From Paenibacillus tarimensis (GTDB taxonomy: Bacteria > Bacillota > Bacilli > Paenibacillales > Paenibacillaceae), in assembly GCF_021532315.1 (NCBI RefSeq), contig NZ_JAKGAO010000009.1:62001-126000 (forward strand): a stretch of DNA of 64,000 nt. The letters run 5' to 3'. This document shows positions 59,319-64,000 of this stretch, piece after piece (the stretch's first letter is position 1; every line of letters begins with the position of its first letter). Under the pieces are notes generated by a model, which did no database searches, was not told the DNA's origin, and saw only the letters and a list, made by a program, of their open reading frames with translations. The position numbers and the translations under genes are program-made.

Positions 59319-60380
59319 ATGATCGTAATCACGAAGCCGGACGTAACCGAAGAGCGGATCAATGAAATTGTAGAGCATATTGTCAGGGCGGGCGTACAGC
59401 CGCATGTTTCTCGCGGGACGGACCGTACCGTCATTGGAATTATCGGGAAGGCGGAGCCGGCCCTGGCCGAGCATCTCCGTTCCATGAAGGATGTTGAGAA
59501 TGTCATTAAGATTTCAAAGTCCTACAAGCTGGCGAGCCGTGATTTCCATCCGGATGATACGGTCATTGACATCAAAGGCGTGAAAATCGGCGGAGACAAC
59601 CTGGTGGTCATGGGCGGGCCATGTGCCGTTGAATCCCCTGAGCAGATCGATGAAATCGCACGGCTGGTCAAGAATGCTGGAGGCCAGGTGTTGCGGGGCG
59701 GAGCGTTTAAGCCGCGTACCGGACCATACAGCTTTCAGGGGATCGGGGTGGAAGGCCTTGTTATGATGGCGGAGGCAGGCCGCAAGCATGGGCTGCTGAC
59801 GATCACGGAGGTCATGACACCTGAATATGTTGACATCTGTGCAGAGCATGCGGACATCCTGCAGGTCGGAACGCGTAATATGCAAAATTTTGATCTGCTA
59901 CGCAAGCTGGGCTCGATTCAGACACCAGTGCTTCTCAAACGCGGCTTCAGTGCCACTTACGACGAGTTCCTGAATGCTGCGGAATATATTCTGGCGGGCG
60001 GAAATCCGAACGTCATGCTTTGTGAGCGCGGTATCCGGACCTTTGAGACCTATACCCGCAATACGCTGGATCTGGCGGCGATCCCGGTTCTTCAAAGCCT
60101 CAGCCACCTGCCGGTTATATCGGACCCGAGTCACGGGACGGGCCGCCGCGAGCTTGTCGAACCGATGGCTAAAGCATCGGTGGCTGCAGGAGCGAACGGC
60201 CTGATTATCGAAATGCATACCGATCCTGACAATTCTTCGACAGGCGATGGGGTGCAGTCCCTGTTCCCGGACCAGTTCGCGGCTCTTCTGAAGGACTTGG
60301 AGAAGCTGGCAGAAGTAATGGGCAAGCGGTTTAATACGGTCAAGGAGCCGCAGGAAGCCTTTGCCGTCTGGACCCGATAA
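59319..60380 (+). CDS. aroF: DAHP synthase, type I-beta with N-terminal ferredoxin-like domain
   Basis: DAHP synthase starts aromatic amino-acid synthesis by joining PEP and erythrose 4-phosphate. The 353-residue protein has a ferredoxin-like N-terminal domain (residues 1-70, with VSRGTDRTVIGIIG), which in Thermotoga-type enzymes gives feedback control by Tyr/Phe. A KDO8P-synthase-like TIM barrel follows: MGGPCAVES, KPRTGPYSFQG, TRNMQNFDLL, KRGFS, SDPSHGTGRR, EMHTDPD. ATG 59319 is preferred, with AAGGGAGAG eight bases upstream, giving the start MIVITKPDVTEE. A terminator follows. Confidence 0.93.
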   Translation: MIVITKPDVTEERINEIVEHIVRAGVQPHVSRGTDRTVIGIIGKAEPALAEHLRSMKDVENVIKISKSYKLASRDFHPDDTVIDIKGVKIGGDNLVVMGGPCAVESPEQIDEIARLVKNAGGQVLRGGAFKPRTGPYSFQGIGVEGLVMMAEAGRKHGLLTITEVMTPEYVDICAEHADILQVGTRNMQNFDLLRKLGSIQTPVLLKRGFSATYDEFLNAAEYILAGGNPNVMLCERGIRTFETYTRNTLDLAAIPVLQSLSHLPVISDPSHGTGRRELVEPMAKASVAAGANGLIIEMHTDPDNSSTGDGVQSLFPDQFAALLKDLEKLAEVMGKRFNTVKEPQEAFAVWTR

Positions 60381-60400
60381 CGTTCGGAAATAAACGATCC

Positions 60401-60449
60401 GGCAGCTGAAGGGGTGGATAATATTCCCATACCCCTCTGGCTGCTTTTT
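60401..60449 (+). terminator. terminator of aroF
   Basis: GGCAGC-GAAGGGGT pairs with ACCCCTCTGGCTGC across a 15-base loop, then TTTTT. Confidence 0.85.
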
Positions 60450-60496
60450 GTCATGAGCCCAAAGGCTTGATCTATTTATGAATAAATACTTAAAAG

Positions 60497-60513
60497 TGTG
60501 AGCATACCTGACA
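60497..60513. promoter_or_regulatory. GlnR/TnrA-type binding site before glnA
   Basis: TGTGAGCATACCTGACA matches TGTNA-N7-TNACA at every fixed position. It lies 29 bases upstream of the -35 hexamer. Confidence 0.7.
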
Positions 60514-60541
60514 TCCGTTTAAAAAATACCTTACATAGCTA

Positions 60542-60571
60542 TTGACGGTTGGTAGCGGCTGGTTCTATAAT
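60542..60571 (+). promoter_or_regulatory. promoter of glnA
   Basis: TTGACG (60542-60547), an 18-base spacer, TATAAT (60566-60571). Confidence 0.75.
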
Positions 60572-60649
60572 AACGACAGGTTTCAAGAAAAAAGTAGAAC
60601 GATCAGAGTTCTAACTTACGCAAATGTTCGGAAATGGAGGAAATTCAAG

Positions 60650-62074
60650 ATGTCAGTTCAAAATGTTTTGGACACGATTAAAGAAAACAGCATCCAGTTT
60701 GTCGATTTCCGTTTCGTAGATCTTGCGGGACGTGCGCACCATATTACGCTTCCTGCGACTGAGGTGGACGAGGATACCTTTGTTAACGGCGTTGCGTTTG
60801 ACGGCTCTTCGATCGCGGGCTTCCGCGGAATTGAAGAATCCGACATGGTTATGATGCCGGATACGGAAGCTGCTTATGTTGATCCCTTTACAGATCATCC
60901 AACGCTCAATATCATGTGTAACATCCATACGCCTGATGGCGACCGTTACGAGCGCGACCCGCGCAGCATCGCACAGAAGGCTGAAGAATATCTGCAAAAG
61001 ACCGGTATTGGTACGGCTGCATTCTTCGCACCGGAATCCGAATTTTTCATCTTTGACGATGTTCGCTACGAAAGCTCGATGCATACGTCCTCCTTCACGG
61101 TAGATTCCGAAGAAGCGGCTTGGAACACGAACCGCAAGGAAGAAGGCGGAAACCTTGGTTTCAAGGTTGGCGTAAAAGGCGGCTATGTGCCGGTTGCACC
61201 AATCGATACGCAGCAGGATATCCGTTCCGAAATGGTACGCCTGATGCAGGAATCCGGTCTTCGCGTAGAGCGTCATCACCATGAAGTTGCTACTGCCGGC
61301 CAGGCTGAAATCAACTTCCGGTTTGATACGCTGACCAAAACAGCTGATAACCTCCTGAAATACAAATATATCGTACACAATGTTGCCCGCCAATACGGCA
61401 AAACAGCTACATTCATGCCGAAGCCGCTGTTTGGCGATAACGGAAGCGGAATGCACGTTCACCAGTCGATCTTCAATGGCGACACGCCGCTGTTCTGGGA
61501 GAAGGGCGCATACGCTAACCTGAGCAAGATGGCCCTGAATTATATCGGCGGTATTCTGTATCATGCGCCAGCGCTGATCGCACTGACGAACCCGTCGACA
61601 AACTCCTTCAAGCGTCTGGTACCGGGTTATGAAGCTCCGGTTAACCTGGTATTCTCGAAGGGTAACCGTTCTGCGGCTGTCCGTATTCCGGTTGCTGCAG
61701 TTACACCAAAAGGCTGCCGGATCGAATTCCGTACACCGGACTCCACGGCTAACCCTTACATCTCGTTTGCGGCTATGCTGCTTGCAGGCCTGGACGGAAT
61801 CAAGCGCGGTATCGACCCGACTGCACTCGGATATGGACCGTTCGATAAGAACATCTATGACCTCTCCGACGAAGAGAAGAAAGAAATCCGCAGCGTTCCA
61901 GGTACCCTGGACGAAGCGCTTGACGCTCTGGAAGCGGACTTCGAATTCCTGACAGAAGGCGGCGTCTTCACGAAGGACTTTGTTGAGAACTATGTTTCCT
62001 TGAAGCGTGCAGAAGCAAAAGCTGTATCCATCCGTGTTCATCCGCATGAATACAGCCTGTACTACGACTGCTAA
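60650..62074 (+). CDS. glnA: glutamine synthetase, GSI-beta-like
   Basis: GlnA makes glutamine from glutamate, ammonia and ATP. At 474 residues it is longer than the usual Bacillus GSI-alpha enzyme (about 444). An extra segment (about residues 145-175, FDDVRYESSMHTSSFTVDSEE) and a KNIYDLSDEEKKE loop resemble the E. coli-type GSI-beta enzyme, including a tyrosine near the known adenylylation site. Core motifs include FDGSSIAGFR, EFFIFDD, NGSGMHVHQS, NPSTNSFKRLVPGYEAP and RIEFRTPDSTANPY. ATG 60650 sits after GGAGG. The upstream GlnR/TnrA-type site fits nitrogen control. Confidence 0.92.
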   Translation: MSVQNVLDTIKENSIQFVDFRFVDLAGRAHHITLPATEVDEDTFVNGVAFDGSSIAGFRGIEESDMVMMPDTEAAYVDPFTDHPTLNIMCNIHTPDGDRYERDPRSIAQKAEEYLQKTGIGTAAFFAPESEFFIFDDVRYESSMHTSSFTVDSEEAAWNTNRKEEGGNLGFKVGVKGGYVPVAPIDTQQDIRSEMVRLMQESGLRVERHHHEVATAGQAEINFRFDTLTKTADNLLKYKYIVHNVARQYGKTATFMPKPLFGDNGSGMHVHQSIFNGDTPLFWEKGAYANLSKMALNYIGGILYHAPALIALTNPSTNSFKRLVPGYEAPVNLVFSKGNRSAAVRIPVAAVTPKGCRIEFRTPDSTANPYISFAAMLLAGLDGIKRGIDPTALGYGPFDKNIYDLSDEEKKEIRSVPGTLDEALDALEADFEFLTEGGVFTKDFVENYVSLKRAEAKAVSIRVHPHEYSLYYDC

Positions 62075-62092
62075 TTAGCACTTATACATGCC

Positions 62093-62124
62093 AAGAGCTC
62101 CCGTTTCGGCGGGAGCTCTTTGTT
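62093..62124 (+). terminator. terminator of glnA
   Basis: AAGAGCTCCCG (62093-62103) pairs with CGGGAGCTCTT (62110-62120), then TTTGTTT. Confidence 0.9.
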
Positions 62125-62702
62125 TAACCGTTATTATTCTGCAATGGAGACCGGTGAATGACGGAGTACATCGGAGTCTGACCCAACCGGCTTTCATAGA
62201 GGACGGCTTCCTGCACCCGCCAGGATAAGGAGAGCTCCGGCAGACCTGCCAGCATTGCCTCACTGCTCCATCGTTCCTTGCCCTTGTATTTGCGGGCGAT
62301 GGTCAGATGAGGATGGAAGGGACGCTTCTCTGCTGTGAAGCCCGCCTGCTGCTTGAGCGTGGAGGCCAGTCTGGCATGCAGGGATTCAAGCTCCGGGACA
62401 GGTTGTTTGATCCCCGCCCAGAGAATGGACGGGCTGCCAGGCGGTCCAAAAACGCCGTAATCCGCCACATCGATTGTGAACGGCTCACTGCCTGATGCGG
62501 CCTCATCCAGTGCGGAGCGTATGTCATCGAGTCTGTCTGCAGGCATCTCGCCTAGAAAATGCAGTGTAATATGCCAATCCTTCGGGTGAGGCCACCGTTC
62601 GAAGGCCAGCCGGCTTGTCCACTCAGGCAAAAAGCGCTCAAGCTGCTGACGAACTGTTTCGGGAACCGCAATGCCAGTAAATAAGCGCACAGATTGCTTC
62701 AT
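62124..62702 (-). CDS. thpR: RNA 2',3'-cyclic phosphodiesterase (ThpR/LigT family)
   Basis: ThpR opens 2',3'-cyclic phosphates on RNA. The 192-residue two-histidine phosphoesterase has HxTx motifs at His44 (HITLHF) and His132 (PHLTIAR), as the 2H superfamily requires. The GIAVPETVRQQL start and GVFGPPGSPSILWAGI segment are typical. It is convergent with glnA and divergent from serC. Confidence 0.88.
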   Translation of the reverse strand: MKQSVRLFTGIAVPETVRQQLERFLPEWTSRLAFERWPHPKDWHITLHFLGEMPADRLDDIRSALDEAASGSEPFTIDVADYGVFGPPGSPSILWAGIKQPVPELESLHARLASTLKQQAGFTAEKRPFHPHLTIARKYKGKERWSSEAMLAGLPELSLSWRVQEAVLYESRLGQTPMYSVIHRSPLQNNNG

Positions 62703-62733
62703 GTGATTTCCCCTTTGACAATGTCATATTTAC

Positions 62734-62762
62734 TTGAAGCGTATCACTAAACTTGCTATCAT
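62734..62762 (+). promoter_or_regulatory. sigma-A-type promoter of serC
   Basis: TTGAAG (62734-62739), a 17-base spacer, TATCAT (62757-62762). A perfect palindrome TGACA-A-TGTCA lies just upstream at 62716-62726. Confidence 0.6.
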
Positions 62763-62797
62763 AACCATATCCTATACAGAAAGCCAGGGGTGGAAAC

Positions 62798-63886
62798 GTG
62801 ACTAACCGTGCATACAATTTCAATGCAGGACCTGCTGCACTACCATTGGAGGTACTGCAGCAAGCGCAAGAACAATTCGTTGATTATCATGGGGCAGGTA
62901 TGTCTATTATGGAAATGTCCCACCGCAGTGCCGCGTATGAGCAGGTCAACAATGAAACACAGGCTTTGCTTCGTGAGCTGTATGGTATTTCGGACAATTA
63001 TCATGTTCTCTTCCTGCAGGGCGGGGCCAGCACGCAGTTTGCCATGTTCCCGATGAACCTGCTTGCACCTGATCGTGTTGGCGCTTATGTGATGACCGGA
63101 AGCTGGGCGGACAAAGCGTTGAAAGAGGGCAAGCTGATCGGTGAAACAGCAATTGCTGCTTCCTCGGAAGCGGACGAGTACCGTCGTATTCCTGCTTTAT
63201 CCGATATTGTAATCCCGGAGCGCGCGGCTTATGTACATATTACATCCAACGAGACCATTGAAGGCACACAGTTCCAAGCCTACCCGGATACGAAAGATGT
63301 TCCGCTGATTGCTGATATGTCCAGCGACATTCTTAGCCGTCCGGTCGACGTCAGCAAGTTCGGCATGATTTATGCGGGAGCTCAGAAGAACCTGGGGCCG
63401 TCTGGTATTACGGTTGTTATTATTCGTAAGGATCTGGTTGAAGCATCTCCTAAGACTCTGCCTACAATGCTGCGTTATGACACGCATGCTAAGAACAATT
63501 CCCTCTATAACACACCGCCGTCCTTCTCGGTATTCATGGTTAATCTCGTATTGAAGTGGATTCAATCGAAGGGCGGAGTGGAGCAGGTTGCCGAGTTGAA
63601 TCGTGCTAAGACCAGCCTGATCTATAATGCCATTGACCAAAGCGGCGGCTTCTACAAGGGCTTCGCTCATACGGAGAGCCGTTCAATGATGAACGTTACC
63701 TTCCGTATTCATAGTGAAGAGCTGGAGAAGCAGTTTGTGAAGGAAGCGGAGCAGCAGGGCTTTGTCGGATTGAAAGGACACCGCAGCGTAGGCGGTCTGA
63801 GAGCCTCTACTTACAATGCGGTAACACATGAGAGCTGCCAGGCGTTGGCTTCCTTCATGGCTGAATTCCAGAAGCGCAATGGCTAG
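62798..63886 (+). CDS. serC: phosphoserine aminotransferase
   Basis: SerC converts 3-phosphohydroxypyruvate and glutamate to phosphoserine in serine (and pyridoxal) synthesis. The 362-residue PLP enzyme has the YNFNAGPAALPLEVL start, MSIMEMSHRS, FLQGGASTQFAM, and the PLP lysine Lys197 in YAGAQKNLGPSG. Conserved SVGGLRAS at the end binds phosphate. The start is GTG 62798, preceded by AGGGGTGG. Other serine genes are not adjacent. Confidence 0.95.
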   Translation: MTNRAYNFNAGPAALPLEVLQQAQEQFVDYHGAGMSIMEMSHRSAAYEQVNNETQALLRELYGISDNYHVLFLQGGASTQFAMFPMNLLAPDRVGAYVMTGSWADKALKEGKLIGETAIAASSEADEYRRIPALSDIVIPERAAYVHITSNETIEGTQFQAYPDTKDVPLIADMSSDILSRPVDVSKFGMIYAGAQKNLGPSGITVVIIRKDLVEASPKTLPTMLRYDTHAKNNSLYNTPPSFSVFMVNLVLKWIQSKGGVEQVAELNRAKTSLIYNAIDQSGGFYKGFAHTESRSMMNVTFRIHSEELEKQFVKEAEQQGFVGLKGHRSVGGLRASTYNAVTHESCQALASFMAEFQKRNG

Positions 63887-63926
63887 TCGGATTAGTACGG
63901 TAAGCGATTATAGGTAACACATAGAG

Positions 63927-63963
63927 AAGACCGCCCGCTGCCGAGCAGCAGGGCGGTCTTTCG
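63927..63963 (+). terminator. terminator of serC
   Basis: AAGACCGCCC (63927-63936) pairs with GGGCGGTCTT (63951-63960), with inner GCTGC/GCAGC, then TTTC. Confidence 0.8.
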
Positions 63964-64000
63964 CGAGGGCAGCCAATCAGGCATGCGTTAAGTCTTTTAC

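Noticed and set aside
60653-62047. A 464-codon open frame on the minus strand inside glnA
   Set aside because: It lies entirely opposite a clear, conserved gene, matches no family and lacks a plausible ribosome site. Long antisense frames arise from codon bias in GC-moderate DNA.
62716-62726. TGACAATGTCA operator between thpR and serC
   Set aside because: Perfect but short, and no matching regulator is nearby; kept only as a note under the serC promoter.
1-64000. Mobile elements, prophage, tRNA and rRNA genes
   Set aside because: I scanned for transposase or integrase proteins, terminal repeats, and tRNA- or rRNA-like structures and found none that I can support.

Overview
The window looks like a stretch of core chromosome from a spore-forming, moderately GC-rich Bacillota of the Paenibacillaceae, most likely Paenibacillus. 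The gene families point that way: the DnaB/DnaI helicase-loading pair, KtrA, LiaFSR, YtxC, a YheC/D-type spore-coat ATP-grasp protein, YuiB, HemQ and Sda. So do two futalosine-pathway menaquinone genes (mqnE, mqnC) and Shine-Dalgarno sites of the AGGAGG type. I see no phage, insertion sequence, plasmid, CRISPR, rRNA or tRNA features. Gene symbols rest on reading the protein sequences, not on database searches.

Layout. 1-8 kb: envelope and general genes (DUF456 end, ThuA-like, MurJ/SpoVB-type flippase, lipoprotein, thioredoxin, heme A synthase, a HEPN protein, an SDR). 8-19 kb: a redox and iron-sulfur neighbourhood resembling the B. subtilis yut/yum/yui genes: Nfu scaffold, YuzB, YutJ, MqnE, the A-type carrier YutM, the ferredoxin-NADP reductase YumC, the NDH-2-like YumB, HemQ and YuiB. 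Embedded in it are a very glutamine-rich protein, a spore-coat ATP-grasp protein and the tiny checkpoint gene sda with a DnaA-box cluster. 19-25 kb: dnaB-dnaI, a small membrane protein, uvrC. 25-34 kb: a CPBP protease, a c-di-AMP riboswitch with ktrA, a LysR regulator divergent from sdhCAB, HxlR/DoxX, and an EamA transporter. 34-40 kb: PHP phosphatase, LysR, ATP-grasp, MFS, CorA.

40-50 kb: a SAM-I riboswitch controlling metA-metI-metC, then mqnC, ytxC, a T-box with thrS, and a 3D-domain protein. 50-58 kb: an envelope-stress block (ECF sigma factor, liaFSR, yugN, htrA, then a response regulator and histidine kinase). 58-64 kb: ispH, an aroF-type DAHP synthase, a GSI-beta-like glnA with a GlnR/TnrA-type site, thpR and serC.

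The main theme is respiration and redox balance: heme A and heme synthesis, menaquinone synthesis, NDH-2, succinate dehydrogenase and iron-sulfur assembly. Rex/Fnr-like operators lie in front of yumB and ctaA. The window is rich in cis-regulation: three riboswitch-class leaders, the sda DnaA/LexA-like region, a hairpin that could cover the yugN ribosome site, a cre-like site before the ECF sigma gene, and a terminator with no matching gene at 34.5 kb. None of these is proved to be new. The best candidates for unusual biology are the sda control region, the glutamine-rich protein, the redox cluster with its Rex-like site, and the small leader ORF before mqnE.
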